The notes under the pieces are model-generated. The model made no database searches, was not told where the DNA came from, and worked only from the letters and a program-made list of their open reading frames with translations. A stretch of 64,000 bases of DNA from Oceanobacillus timonensis (lineage in GTDB: Bacteria; Bacillota; Bacilli; Bacillales; Amphibacillaceae). The stretch lies in the NCBI RefSeq assembly GCF_900166635.1, contig NZ_LT800497.1, positions 407,281 to 471,280 on the forward strand, in the 5' to 3' direction. Position numbers and translations under genes: made by a program. This document shows positions 54,062 through 63,955 of the stretch, piece by piece (the first letter of the stretch is position 1; every line of letters begins with the position of its first letter).

Positions 54062-55519
54062 TTACGCTTCTTCCCGATAAGAATACCAGTCAGCTATCAC
54101 ATAACTATCTGCTGTACGCAGCTCCTTAATAACAAAATGGCGTCCGGCTCCTTTATTTAAAATAGCCATATCTAACGTAGCAAGGGACTGTTTGCGGTGA
54201 AGGATATGCTGTTTCCGCTGCAAAGCCTGAACTCTGCGATGCTGGATGATAGCAGTATCCTTGCTGAAAAACCGCCCCTGAATCGTTATCTGCTGTTTAT
54301 CCATCGCATAACCGGCTGATTTAAATGCTGCCAGTCCCATTAATCCGGCAGCCAGCATAATCAGAGCAGGTATCCAGGTGTAAGTGGAAAAGAAAATCCC
54401 AACAATAATAACCGCCAGCAATGGGACATTCATAGAACGCCATAAATAATATGGCAATGCTTTTTGGGGAGGGTGAATCAGATTTTCCGTATAGAATGTA
54501 TACTCCGGCAGAAATTCATCCAGAAAAGCTGCAAATGCTTTTTTACGCAGCAGCGGAAAAATAATTGTATTGACCTCCTGGCTATTATCCGTGGTTGCAC
54601 TGGCGATCTCCACATAAGGCCGTGCAAATCCCAATAATTGATGAATGGGTGTTTCTTTTATTCCAACAGCCTGGATACGTTTCAAAGGAATCGTCGTTTG
54701 TTTTTTCTCCAATAAACCTCTTGTAATAAACAATTCTTTTTCATAACGTGTAATGGTGAATTTCCAATCTTTTACTACCGTATAAAGAATACTTAAAAAC
54801 CATAAAAATAAGACAACAAGAATCGCAAAAATAATAATCATTTGCAAGCCAAGTGACAGAGCAAGGCGCACTGTTTCATCATAAAATTGATCCGGAATCA
54901 AGGCTTCCACCTGAGAGAAGGCGGCGAAGAAAATCCCGATTAAAATTCCGAAACTTGCTGAAGTGGAACCAGTAATAAACAGCGCTTGAAGAGTGATAGT
55001 TCGCTTCGGCAGACTGGATTCATCCGGTTCATTTTCAACTTCTTCTGACACTCCCGGAGATCCTGTTTCGGAGGCATCCTTATTGTATTTTAATGCATCA
55101 TGAAGCATACGCCCGTCTTCCATCTTAACAGCAGATAAAGCAGCATCCGTCGAAGGATCATTACCTGCTGTTTCAATCGCTACTTTTGTTAAACCGAAGA
55201 TGCGGTGAATCACATTTTGTGATAAATCGATAGACTGAATACGATGCTTGGATATTGTGCGATTTTTACGGACAATAATGCCCCGGTTAATCCGTATCTG
55301 GTCTTCTTCTAATTGATAAGTGAAACGGAACCATGATAAAACACTGGATAAAATAATCAAAGCAATGATAATGGCGATACCAATCACCAGGTAAAAAGAA
55401 GCCCCATTACTGATGACCACAATAGCAATTGGCAAAAGACCTAAAATCGATTGTTTCAAGGACTGGAGAATATCAAACAGGATGGCAGCAGGATGCAGTC
55501 GCTTTGGATTAGACATCAT
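54062..55519 (-). CDS. YdbT-like membrane protein with bacterial PH domains
   Basis: A 485-residue protein with three bPH2 (DUF304) modules, each following one or two membrane helices. Examples are EEDQIRINRGIIVRKNRTISKHRIQSIDLSQNVIHRIFGLTKVAIETAG, then KELFITRGLLEKKQTTIPLKRIQAVGIKETPIHQLLGF, then QITIQGRFFSKDTAIIQHRRVQALQRKQHILHRKQSL. Homologues YdbS and YdbT of B. subtilis are implicated in resistance to Bacillus amyloliquefaciens factors; the role is not firmly known. Its start overlaps the YdbS-like gene by 11 bases. Confidence 0.88.
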   Translation of the reverse strand: MMSNPKRLHPAAILFDILQSLKQSILGLLPIAIVVISNGASFYLVIGIAIIIALIILSSVLSWFRFTYQLEEDQIRINRGIIVRKNRTISKHRIQSIDLSQNVIHRIFGLTKVAIETAGNDPSTDAALSAVKMEDGRMLHDALKYNKDASETGSPGVSEEVENEPDESSLPKRTITLQALFITGSTSASFGILIGIFFAAFSQVEALIPDQFYDETVRLALSLGLQMIIIFAILVVLFLWFLSILYTVVKDWKFTITRYEKELFITRGLLEKKQTTIPLKRIQAVGIKETPIHQLLGFARPYVEIASATTDNSQEVNTIIFPLLRKKAFAAFLDEFLPEYTFYTENLIHPPQKALPYYLWRSMNVPLLAVIIVGIFFSTYTWIPALIMLAAGLMGLAAFKSAGYAMDKQQITIQGRFFSKDTAIIQHRRVQALQRKQHILHRKQSLATLDMAILNKGAGRHFVIKELRTADSYVIADWYSYREEA

Positions 55520-55991
55520 CTTGTTCCACCCTCGCTAATTCGGAAATTTGGTCGCGCAGATTAGAAGCTTCCTCTTCAGATAATGCAGGTATCTGATGGG
55601 TCGTTGCTGCCGTTGATATTTCCAGAGTTGCCAGCTTATACTTTTTTAAAATAGGGCCTTGTTGCGTATCAACATGCTGGACACGAATCATTGGTACAAT
55701 CGTCCGTGTCACAATAAGTATCCCATGTTGTATGTAAATTTCCTGGTCATAAACCTGATAACGCCATCTGCGCCATCTTAATTTCGGAATAATAAATGCT
55801 GTCACAGTCCATTCTATTATTGCAAGAGCAGCCAGGATGAATACAATCCAAATAGGCAGAAAATCGAACATCATATAGACAACAATTGCTGCAACCGTGA
55901 TGAGTAAAGAGATAAGTGCATAGAGATGTGCTGTGAGCTGCCATGCCTTGATAGCATCGGTGGCAATTTTCACATTAGGCTGTTCCCGCAT
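55509..55991 (-). CDS. YdbS-like bacterial PH-domain membrane protein
   Basis: A 160-residue protein with two membrane helices (about 22-65) followed by one bPH2 (DUF304) module: YQVYDQEIYIQHGILIVTRTIVPMIRVQHVDTQQGPILKKYKLATLEISTAATTHQIPAL. It is the first gene of a two-gene operon with the YdbT-like gene, and the two proteins probably act as a complex. The ATG lies behind a GGAGC-type site. Confidence 0.88.
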   Translation of the reverse strand: MREQPNVKIATDAIKAWQLTAHLYALISLLITVAAIVVYMMFDFLPIWIVFILAALAIIEWTVTAFIIPKLRWRRWRYQVYDQEIYIQHGILIVTRTIVPMIRVQHVDTQQGPILKKYKLATLEISTAATTHQIPALSEEEASNLRDQISELARVEQDDV

Positions 55992-56172
55992 AGGTTTCCG
56001 CTCCTTGTTTTTAAGATAATTTTATCATACTACACATCAGGGGAGTTAAGAAAAGATTTAAGAAAAACTTCATAAATCCAAATGTATTTATGAATCAGTG
56101 TGAAAGAGGGAAGGCCAATTCATCATACATTTGGATTATTTACAATGGAACGGAAAGGAATGAAAAGCCGAG

Positions 56173-56505
56173 TTACTCTACTTCTTTATTTGCTAGGTCT
56201 TCTGCTGTAATATATTCTTCCGCCCAACGCTGAATATCTGTAATAACAGGCTCTAGTGCTTCGCCTTTTTGGGATAACGTATATTCGATACGGACCGGGA
56301 ATTCCGAATAGATATTCCGTTTTACAATTCCTTCCTTTTCCAGCAATTTTAAACGATCCGAAAGTAAGCGGCCGCTGATTGGAAGATCAGCTTCCATTTC
56401 TGAGAAACGTTTCGCTCCCTTTAATAATTCAAATAAAATGAGCCCGACCCAGCGTGTACTTAATAAGACCATTGCTTTTTCAAAACGAGGACATAACTGA
56501 TTCAT
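56173..56505 (-). CDS. HxlR-family transcriptional regulator
   Basis: A 110-residue winged-helix repressor or activator. The conserved N-terminal Cys (NQLCPRFEKAM), the VLLSTRWVGLILFELLKGAKRFSEMEADLPISGRLLSDRLKLLEKEGIVKR helix-turn-helix, and the wing FPVRIEYTLSQKGEAL are the HxlR signature. The Cys can sense thiol-reactive stress in relatives such as HypR and YodB. GGGGAGG precedes ATG 56505. The divergent neighbour is the M29 aminopeptidase; the target is unknown. Confidence 0.93.
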   Translation of the reverse strand: MNQLCPRFEKAMVLLSTRWVGLILFELLKGAKRFSEMEADLPISGRLLSDRLKLLEKEGIVKRNIYSEFPVRIEYTLSQKGEALEPVITDIQRWAEEYITAEDLANKEVE

Positions 56506-56769
56506 TGTTCCACCTCCCCATAGAATCGTCTTGTATCTAAACATGCATTGGTTACGAAAAGTAATTTAATTATAGGGTATCATAAATAGGGAAGACAGTA
56601 AATGAAAGCCGAAATGTTGGGGACTTTCGAGAATATTTTTGGAAATATTTACAGCAGTATGAAATAATAAAAAGGTAAGAGAATATAAAACATTATTCCG
56701 TGAACGTTTTCACGAAGTGTTCTCTGATATAAAAGAGAACATCAATTTACAGATATGGAGGGTATTTGG

Positions 56770-58008
56770 ATGGTTTCAAAACAGGTACAAGAAAAGTACG
56801 CCGAACTAACATTGAAAAAAGGAGTTAATTTACAAAAAGGGCAGGCAGTGATGATGAATGCACCGATTGAAGGAGCAGAATTTACGCGGATTGTAGCTCG
56901 TAAAGCATATGAAATGGGTGCGAAAGATGTCCATATTAACTGGGTGGACGATGAATTGAACCTGCTAAAATATGAGAACGCACCAGACGAAGTCATCGCT
57001 ACGTACCCGGAATGGAAAGTGAAACTGCATGATACCTTTGCAGAGGATGGGGCGGCGGTAGTCAATATCCGTTCCACGAATCCGGATTTATTAAAAGATA
57101 TTGACCCGTCCCGTGTGGCAAAAGCGACGAAAGCGGCAGCGGAAGCCATGGTGAATTTCCGTAAATATACGATGAATGATCGTATTCCATGGACGATTAT
57201 TTCGATTCCGTCAAAGGATTGGGCGAAAAAAATCTTTCCGGATAAATCCGAAGAAGATGCGGTGGCCAGTCTTTGGGATGCCATTTTGAAAATTGTCCGT
57301 GTTGATCAGGATGATCCTGTAGCTGCGTGGGACAAGCATAATGAAACATTAAGAACAGCCAGAGAAGTTCTAAATAAAAAGAGCTATCAGAAGTTAATCT
57401 TTAAAGCACCAGGTACAGAACTGGAAATGGAACTGCCGGAAGGACATATTTGGAAAGGCGGGTCAGCCCAAGCGGAAACAGGCGTGACATTTAATCCGAA
57501 TATGCCGACAGAAGAAGTTTTCTCCATGCCGCATAAATATGGTGTTAACGGAACGGTATCCAGTACGAAACCGTTAAACTATGGAGGCAGCTTAATTGAT
57601 AACTTCTCTTTAACGTTTAAAGATGGGAAAGTGGTGGATTATCAGGCAGAACAGGGAGAAGAAGTGTTGAAGCATTTACTCGATTCGGACGAAGGGGCAC
57701 GCCGCTTAGGAGAAGTTGCATTAGTACCAGACGAATCGCCAATTTCACAATCCGGACTGATTTTTTACAACACCCTATTTGATGAAAATGCATCCTGCCA
57801 TATTGCGTTGGGAAAAGCTTACCCGACTAATTTAAAAGACGGTGCTTCGATGGACTTGGATGAATTGGATAAGCATGGTGTGAATGACAGCTTGGTTCAT
57901 GTCGATTTTATGATCGGCTCGGACAAAATGGATATTGATGGCATTACCAAAGACGGCAAATCAGAGCCTGTATTCCGTAACGGAACTTGGGCGCTGGATA
58001 TAAAGTAA
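56770..58008 (+). CDS. M29-family aminopeptidase
   Basis: A 412-residue cytosolic metallo-aminopeptidase of the thermophilic AP-T/AmpS/PepS family with a dinuclear metal site. Metal-ligand regions are E in PGTELEMELPEGHIWKGG, E in FNPNMPTEEVFSMPHKYGVNG with its His/Tyr, H in CHIALGKAYP and D in HVDFMIGSDKMDIDG. FRNGTWALDI ends the chain as in the family. ATG 56770 is preferred because GGAGGG lies 7 bases upstream; an ATG 15 bases earlier overlaps that site. Confidence 0.94.
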   Translation: MVSKQVQEKYAELTLKKGVNLQKGQAVMMNAPIEGAEFTRIVARKAYEMGAKDVHINWVDDELNLLKYENAPDEVIATYPEWKVKLHDTFAEDGAAVVNIRSTNPDLLKDIDPSRVAKATKAAAEAMVNFRKYTMNDRIPWTIISIPSKDWAKKIFPDKSEEDAVASLWDAILKIVRVDQDDPVAAWDKHNETLRTAREVLNKKSYQKLIFKAPGTELEMELPEGHIWKGGSAQAETGVTFNPNMPTEEVFSMPHKYGVNGTVSSTKPLNYGGSLIDNFSLTFKDGKVVDYQAEQGEEVLKHLLDSDEGARRLGEVALVPDESPISQSGLIFYNTLFDENASCHIALGKAYPTNLKDGASMDLDELDKHGVNDSLVHVDFMIGSDKMDIDGITKDGKSEPVFRNGTWALDIK

Positions 58009-58076
58009 GCAATTAAATAATCCATTAAAACACGGCAACAAGGTCATCGGTGCCTTCTTGCCGTGTTTTTAAATCT

Positions 58077-60236
58077 TTAGGAGCTTTCTTTCACCATGAA
58101 TTTATCATTCTTAACCAGTACTGCTTTAATTTTTCGATAAGTATAGTCTTCGGGTAATGCCTCTTTCAGCTCTTTTAATCCAGTGGCATCTATTTCTTCA
58201 TGCTTGGATAAAATGGTATCTTCTTCCTCGTTATTAAAGAATAAACTCCAATTAAGCGTATATCCTTTTTGGGAGGCCTGAAAAATATGTGCTTCTATTG
58301 TTCGCTCCTTTAAATCGCGTATAGAAGCAATTTCCCGAATGGTTTTTCCTTTTTGCAGGAGTTCATAGGATATCTGATAAGATGGGCGGTCATCCGCATC
58401 TTTTGGTTTCGTTGCTTTTTGATAATGAATCGCAGTAGGCGCCTTGTAATCGGGATTTTTTTCTTTCCAATCAGCGACAGCTTTCAGAAAGGCTTCTCCG
58501 TATAGTTCATATTTCTTTTGACCTACCCCTTTTAACCGCAAGAATTCATCTTTATCTTCTGGAAGGTAGCGGGCTATTTCTTTTAAGGTCATATCTGAAA
58601 ACAGAACATAAGGAGGCAAGTTGAGTTCCTGAGACATCGTTCTTCTTAATTGACGCAGTGCTTCGAACAGGTCTGCGCTATAATCTGTTTCACTAACGCG
58701 AGGCACATCCTGGATAAACATCGTTACTTTTTCTTTCCCGGTCAGGATATCCATCGATTTCTGGTTTAGTTTTAAAGTGGGAAATTGTCCCTCTTCTGCT
58801 GATAAATATTCTTCCGCAAGCAAGAAGTGGATTCTCTCTGTAATTTCCTTCTCTGTATACTTGGATAAAATACCGTAAGTAGATAATTTTGATAAACCGA
58901 ATTGAATCAGCTTTTTATCTTTGGAACCTTTTAAGACTTTGGCTGTCATAGCTGTACCAAAACGTTCCCGCATTCGTTTGACGCAGGATAAAATCATTTG
59001 TGCTTCTTCCGTAATATCCTCCAAGTCTCCTTGTTTCAAACAATTGCTGCAGCGTCCGCAGGAAACAGAAGCAGAACCAGATTCCATTTGGAAGTAATTC
59101 AAAATATAACTGTATAAACAGCTCTGCGTGCGGCAGTAATTCACCATTTTATTTAATTTATGATATTCACGCTGCATACCTGCCTCATCCAAATCGGATT
59201 TCTCAATCAGAAATTTTTGGGTATGAATATCTTGCGGAGAAAATAGCAGCACACAATTACTGGGCTCTCCATCACGTCCTGCTCTTCCAGCCTCCTGATA
59301 ATACGACTCCATATTCATCGGAATAGCATAGTGGATAATGAAACGGACATTGGATTTATCAATCCCCATTCCAAATGCAGTGGTAGCAACCATCAATTCA
59401 GCCTGGTCAAAAATAAATGCCGTTTGAGCAGCCTGCCTTTCTTTTTCGGATAAACCGCCATGATACTTAGAAACAGCATAACCTTTCTCGTTTAGGACAT
59501 CATAGACATGTTCCACCTGTTTTCGTGTGGCTGCATAAATAATCCCGACTTCTCCTTGATGTTTTTTCAAATAGGAAAGAATATAATCGATTTTGTTAAC
59601 CCCTTTTTCGATAAAAAAGGAAAGATTTTTTCTTTCAAAGCCGGTATGCACGGTATTTACTGGGTGGATATGCAGAAGGGTCTGAATATCTTCAATGACC
59701 TCAGGTGTAGCTGTGGCTGTAAGCCCCATAATAACCGGATTGCCGCTAACTTCTTGAAGAATAGGTACGACAGAACGATAGCTTGGCCGGAAATCATGCC
59801 CCCATTGGGAAATGCAATGCGCTTCATCAAAAGCAATCAATGATAGCTGTGTTTGCTGTAATGCATAGATAAAAGCATCAGATTCAAACCGCTCCGGTGC
59901 CACATAAACAAACTGATACCGGTTTTGTCGCATGTCCTTCAGCCGCTGATGCTGTTCAGCTGTGGAAATAGAGCTGTTAATGTATGTTGCGGCCACACCC
60001 AGTGCATGTAATCCGTCCACTTGATCCTTCATCAGTGAAATAAGCGGTGAAATAATAATTGCCGTTCCATTCATTGCAATACCAGGTACTTGATAACAAA
60101 GTGATTTACCGCCACCTGTAGGCATCACAGCAAGCGTATTTTTATGTTGGTCAATATGATCAATAACCTCGGCCTGTCCGGGGCGGAAACTGGAATAACC
60201 AAAGTAATTTTGTAAAATATTTAAATGTTTTTCCAT
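58077..60236 (-). CDS. recQ: ATP-dependent DNA helicase RecQ
   Basis: A 719-residue 3'-5' helicase. Motif 0/I is FRPGQAEVIDH and MPTGGGKSLCYQVP, motif II FDEAHCISQWGHDFR, motif III GLTATATPEV, motif V TTAFGMGIDKSNVRFIIH, motif VI YYQEAGRAGRDG. The RQC zinc cysteines are in YCRTQSCLYSYIL and SCGRCSNC. An HRDC domain (about 515-595) and a C-terminal helix-turn-helix (HTH_40, about 625-710) follow. Length is longer than the short RecS type, so it is the full RecQ form. GGGAGAT precedes the ATG. Confidence 0.95.
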   Translation of the reverse strand: MEKHLNILQNYFGYSSFRPGQAEVIDHIDQHKNTLAVMPTGGGKSLCYQVPGIAMNGTAIIISPLISLMKDQVDGLHALGVAATYINSSISTAEQHQRLKDMRQNRYQFVYVAPERFESDAFIYALQQTQLSLIAFDEAHCISQWGHDFRPSYRSVVPILQEVSGNPVIMGLTATATPEVIEDIQTLLHIHPVNTVHTGFERKNLSFFIEKGVNKIDYILSYLKKHQGEVGIIYAATRKQVEHVYDVLNEKGYAVSKYHGGLSEKERQAAQTAFIFDQAELMVATTAFGMGIDKSNVRFIIHYAIPMNMESYYQEAGRAGRDGEPSNCVLLFSPQDIHTQKFLIEKSDLDEAGMQREYHKLNKMVNYCRTQSCLYSYILNYFQMESGSASVSCGRCSNCLKQGDLEDITEEAQMILSCVKRMRERFGTAMTAKVLKGSKDKKLIQFGLSKLSTYGILSKYTEKEITERIHFLLAEEYLSAEEGQFPTLKLNQKSMDILTGKEKVTMFIQDVPRVSETDYSADLFEALRQLRRTMSQELNLPPYVLFSDMTLKEIARYLPEDKDEFLRLKGVGQKKYELYGEAFLKAVADWKEKNPDYKAPTAIHYQKATKPKDADDRPSYQISYELLQKGKTIREIASIRDLKERTIEAHIFQASQKGYTLNWSLFFNNEEEDTILSKHEEIDATGLKELKEALPEDYTYRKIKAVLVKNDKFMVKESS

Positions 60237-60546
60237 AGGTAAATCTCCCTTTTAACAGTTAATTGAGACGGTGACTATTCATCCCATCGGAAAAAATAAG
60301 TGTTTTATATCCTTTAATTTAATATAAAAAAGTAATACGCGCTTCATCAAACTCTACCTATTATCCTAGAATGTTTTATCTGGAAAGTAAAGCAAGAAAA
60401 AATGATAAATAACCGTGAAAACACTGCCAAAAAAGCAGTTATTCCAGGGGCATTATATTTTTTTCTCTATATTACTTCATATGAATTTACATTTTCGCAT
60501 TTCATCTATAAAATGTGCTATATCTTTTTGAAAAGGAGGAGGATAT
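60237..60546. other. 310-base gene-free region
   Basis: AT-rich divergent upstream region of recQ and the antiporter gene. No riboswitch, repeat or operator was recognised. AAAGGAGGAGG at 60533-60543 is the antiporter ribosome site. Confidence 0.5.
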
Positions 60547-62373
60547 ATGGTTCCCTCTTTACTATTTGAATTCATGTTAATTGGTTTATTAGGAATCGCC
60601 TCCCAATGGTTTGCATGGCGATTTCGTATGCCAGCTATCGTTGTGATGGCAGTTACAGGGCTATTGATTGGACCTGTTTTCGGATTAATTAACCCAGAAC
60701 AGGATTTCGGAAATGTGTACAGTCCGCTTATTTCTGTTGCTGTAGCAATAATATTATTTGAAGGAAGCTTAAATTTAAGTTTTCAGGAATTACGTGGAAT
60801 CGGAAGACCGGTTTTCCGGATCTCTACGGTAGGTGCATTTATTGCATGGATTTTAGGCTCGCTCACAGCACATTATGTTGCTGGTCTATCCTGGGCGGTT
60901 GCCTTTGTTATTGGCGGTTTATTTGTCGTAACCGGACCAACCGTCATTATGCCGCTGTTACGACAGGCTAAGTTAAAAGCGCGCCCGGCAAAAATTTTAA
61001 AATGGGAAGGGATTATTGTTGATCCTATCGGCGCATTACTAGCTGTTTTTGCCTTTGAAATTATCACGTTTATGACAGCAGCTGATCCCGATGTATCTCA
61101 AATCCTATTATTCTTTGCAGGTTCCATTTTTGCTATCTTTTTAGGATGGATATTAGGACGCGGGCTTGGCTGGATGTTTGAAATGGGGCATGTCCCTGAA
61201 TTTTTAAAATCACCGACCGTCGTCGTCGTTGTCTTATTCTGTTTTACCATTGCAGATGTGGTGATGCATGAGACAGGACTTTTATCTGTAACAGCGATGG
61301 GAATTACTTTAGCAAATATGGGAATTAGTTCTGTTTCCGATATGCGTCATTTTAAGGAAAATATTTCTGTTTTGCTGACTTCGACCATTTTTATCATGTT
61401 GACCGCCTCATTGGAAGTAGAGACGATTATGCAGATTTTTAATCCGCACATTATCGGTTATGTTTTATTGATGATGTTTGCTGTTCGTCCATTATCTATT
61501 TTCTTATCGACCATTGGCACCAAACTCAGTTTCAATGAAAAGCTATTGGTTGGCTGGATTGCACCGCGTGGAATTGTGGCATTAACTGTTTCTGGATATT
61601 TTGCAGGTGTTTTGACAGAAGCAGGTTATGAAGATGCTTCGATTTTAACGGCGCTGACCTTTGCACTTGTTATTTTCACGGTTATTGCACACGGCTTTTC
61701 TATCGGTTGGCTATCTAAAAAGTTAAACCTGTCGAATAAAGGAAATCCTGGAGCACTGATTGTGGGAAGCAATCCATTTACCGTGCAATTAGCTAAGTCA
61801 TTAAAAGAAGCAAATTATCCATCCATTATTGTGGACGCTTCATGGGAAAATCTTGCCTTGGCAAGACAAGAAGGTTTGGAATTTTATCATGGAAGTATGT
61901 TATCCGAACAGACGGAGCATCATTTGGATACCATTCCATACGAATATTTATTAACGTTAACGCATGATAAAGCCTATAATTCACTGCTTTGTACAACGTT
62001 TATTCCTGAATATGGAAGGACGAATGTATTTAAAGTCAGTCCATTTACAACTTTTGAAGATAATGGATATTCAACAGGTATGGTATCGCAAGTCGGCGGA
62101 CGAATTCTATTTAATAAAAAATTCTCTCTGGAGGATTTAATTGATAAAGCAGAAAATGGATTTACGGTCAGACAGACAATGCTGACTAATAAATTTACAT
62201 TTGAAAACTACAAACAGTCTAAAGATCCGGAAACAGTGTATTTATTCTTAATAAAGCCCTCTGGACAATTGAAATTTTTCTCTGAAGAAATGCGTACAGT
62301 ACCCGCATCCGGAGATAAAATTGTCAGCTTAACCAGAGAAAAAGAAACAGATCGAAATGCTGTTGAAGCATAG
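60547..62373 (+). CDS. CPA-type cation:proton antiporter with RCK-like tail
   Basis: A 608-residue antiporter. About twelve helices cover residues 1-390 (FRMPAIVVMAVTGLLIGPVFGLI, IILFEGSLNLSF, VTGPTVIMPLLRQAKLK, WEGIIVDPIGALLAVFAFEII), with the transport Asp in the VDPIGA motif. Residues about 395-608 form a cytosolic regulatory part: PGALIVGSNPFTVQLAKSLKEANYPSIIVD is a Rossmann-like TrkA-N/RCK nucleotide-binding motif, and a TrkA-C-like end follows. It is probably a Na+ or K+/H+ exchanger in a halotolerant cell. AAAGGAGG precedes the ATG. Confidence 0.9.
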   Translation: MVPSLLFEFMLIGLLGIASQWFAWRFRMPAIVVMAVTGLLIGPVFGLINPEQDFGNVYSPLISVAVAIILFEGSLNLSFQELRGIGRPVFRISTVGAFIAWILGSLTAHYVAGLSWAVAFVIGGLFVVTGPTVIMPLLRQAKLKARPAKILKWEGIIVDPIGALLAVFAFEIITFMTAADPDVSQILLFFAGSIFAIFLGWILGRGLGWMFEMGHVPEFLKSPTVVVVVLFCFTIADVVMHETGLLSVTAMGITLANMGISSVSDMRHFKENISVLLTSTIFIMLTASLEVETIMQIFNPHIIGYVLLMMFAVRPLSIFLSTIGTKLSFNEKLLVGWIAPRGIVALTVSGYFAGVLTEAGYEDASILTALTFALVIFTVIAHGFSIGWLSKKLNLSNKGNPGALIVGSNPFTVQLAKSLKEANYPSIIVDASWENLALARQEGLEFYHGSMLSEQTEHHLDTIPYEYLLTLTHDKAYNSLLCTTFIPEYGRTNVFKVSPFTTFEDNGYSTGMVSQVGGRILFNKKFSLEDLIDKAENGFTVRQTMLTNKFTFENYKQSKDPETVYLFLIKPSGQLKFFSEEMRTVPASGDKIVSLTREKETDRNAVEA

Positions 62374-62378
62374 AATAA

Positions 62379-62408
62379 TAAAAAAACCCGCATTTTGCGG
62401 GTTTTTTT
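62379..62408 (+). terminator. terminator of the antiporter gene
   Basis: AAAAAACCCGCA pairs with TGCGGGTTTTTT around two to three bases. Confidence 0.93.
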
Positions 62409-62438
62409 ATTGTCTAGGAAATTATAAAATTCTCTAGC

Positions 62439-62447
62439 TGTGGATAA
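62439..62447 (-). promoter_or_regulatory. perfect DnaA box before the transposase gene
   Basis: TGTGGATAA at 62439-62447 lies 44 bases before the transposase ATG. It may be chance or a host-control site of the element. Confidence 0.3.
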
Positions 62448-62490
62448 CTTTTATGTTAAACTTTTATTAACTCACTGGAGGGGTAGAGAT

Positions 62491-63726
62491 ATGAGAAAGG
62501 GAAGCGGAGTTATTAAAGAAATCTTAAAAGACCATTTTGCTGGATTTTGGGAGTTCCATGCTGATCGTTTTCCGAAAACTTATCGTGAACATATAAAAGA
62601 AACGGTAGAAAAAACAATTCGTTGCGGGACACGTGATTTAGGATATGCTCGCTATGAGTGTTTAGGATGTGAAGGGGATCCTTCTCCTAAATTCGTGTGT
62701 TTTACTTGTAAAAGCAGACTATGCCACCGTTGTGGGAAAAAGTATACGGATGACTGGTCAGACAAACAACAGGAAATGATATTTAATGTTACGCATCGCC
62801 ATATGGTCTTTACACTTCCACGAGAGTTAAGAAACATATTTTACAATGACCGAAAAAAATTAAATGAATTAAGTAAACAGGTAGCCGAAGTATTTCAGTA
62901 CCATAATAAAAAGAAAGGTAAGAAAAGAGGCTTCCGTTCAGGGATTATTACGGTTATTCATACGTTTGGAAGAGATTTAAAGTTTAATCCTCACATACAT
63001 GCATTGGTGACAGAAGGTGCGTTAGATAATCAAAATGAATGGGTTAATAATGGATATGTTCCTTATGATTTTTTAAGAAAGTCCTGGCAAAAAGTTGTCT
63101 TAGATTTGTTGAAGAAGTGGTTTCCTGCAACACCGAAAATCATAGAACTTATTAATGAGTTATATCAAAGGTATCCGAAAGGCTTTTATGTCAATGCAGA
63201 GAAGAAAATGAACAATGCCAAGCGTGTAGCCAAGTATATCGGCAGATATTTAGCTCGACCAGCTATCGCCGAATATCGTATTGAATCTTATGATGGGGAA
63301 ACAGTTCATTACTGGTATGAGGATCATAAAACAGGAAAACGTGTAGATAAAAAGGTTCCAGTGTACAGGTTCTTATTTGAAATATTACAACACATTCCAC
63401 CAAAGCATTTTCGAATGGTTGGGAGATATGGGCTGTATAGTAGAAGGGCTCATCGTAAAGCGCAACAAATATTGAGTTTATATGCGTTCATGAGAACGAA
63501 GCAGATTTCGTTTCTTTTGGAAGCAAAACGTAAGAAAAAAACATACCGTCAACGTATGATAGAATCATTTGAACAGGACCCTTTGGAATGTCCGTGTTGC
63601 CGTAAACAGATGGAGCTCATTGGAATATGGCATGCTGACTATGGGTGGATTTATCATTACATGGAGGATGTAGAGAAAGAAAGAAGGAGGAGATACGGAA
63701 TTGACAAACCCAAAAGAGCCGGATAA
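62491..63726 (+). mobile_element. IS91-family HUH transposase
   Basis: A 411-residue rolling-circle (Y1/Y2-HUH) transposase of the IS91/IS801 group. The N-terminal zinc-binding region (about 35-80) is cysteine-rich (CGTRDLGYARYECLGCEG, FVCFTCKSRLCHRCGKKYTDDW). The HUH core is FGRDLKFNPHIHALVTEGA. The catalytic-tyrosine helix is NAKRVAKYIGRYLARPAIAEYR. A C-terminal zinc pair CPCCRKQ precedes MELIGIW. ATG 62491 has GGAGGGG upstream. The frame is complete. It overlaps a small zinc-ribbon gene by 26 bases. The element seems intact at this side and continues to the window end. Confidence 0.9.
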
Positions 63727-63955
63727 ATCAGATGAATTTTTTCCAGACTGGCTGGACGAAGAGGATCCTTTTGGCTTAAAAGAAGAAATGAAGATCATAT
63801 TATTTCAATGTTTAGATTGCCATGGAACCGATGAAGTCCCGGAGTATATCATTGGTGAATTTAGTGTGGATAAAAATAATAGAGATGAAGTAGAACTTCA
63901 TTGTCCGCATTGTAATGGCACTATGATTGAAGCGAAAAACGTCCCAAGTGATTAG
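63701..63955 (+). CDS. small zinc-ribbon protein coupled to the IS91-like transposase
   Basis: An 84-residue acidic protein starting at TTG (63701) behind AGGAGG. Two CxxC pairs (CLDC near residue 37 and CPHC near residue 69) suggest a zinc ribbon. It overlaps the 3' end of the transposase gene in another frame, so it is translationally coupled to it. Function unknown; it may assist or control transposition. Such accessory frames are not part of classical IS91. Confidence 0.7.
   Translation: MTNPKEPDKSDEFFPDWLDEEDPFGLKEEMKIILFQCLDCHGTDEVPEYIIGEFSVDKNNRDEVELHCPHCNGTMIEAKNVPSD

Noticed and set aside
60237..60546. c-di-AMP riboswitch before the antiporter
   Set aside because: The conserved core of that riboswitch class was looked for and not found.
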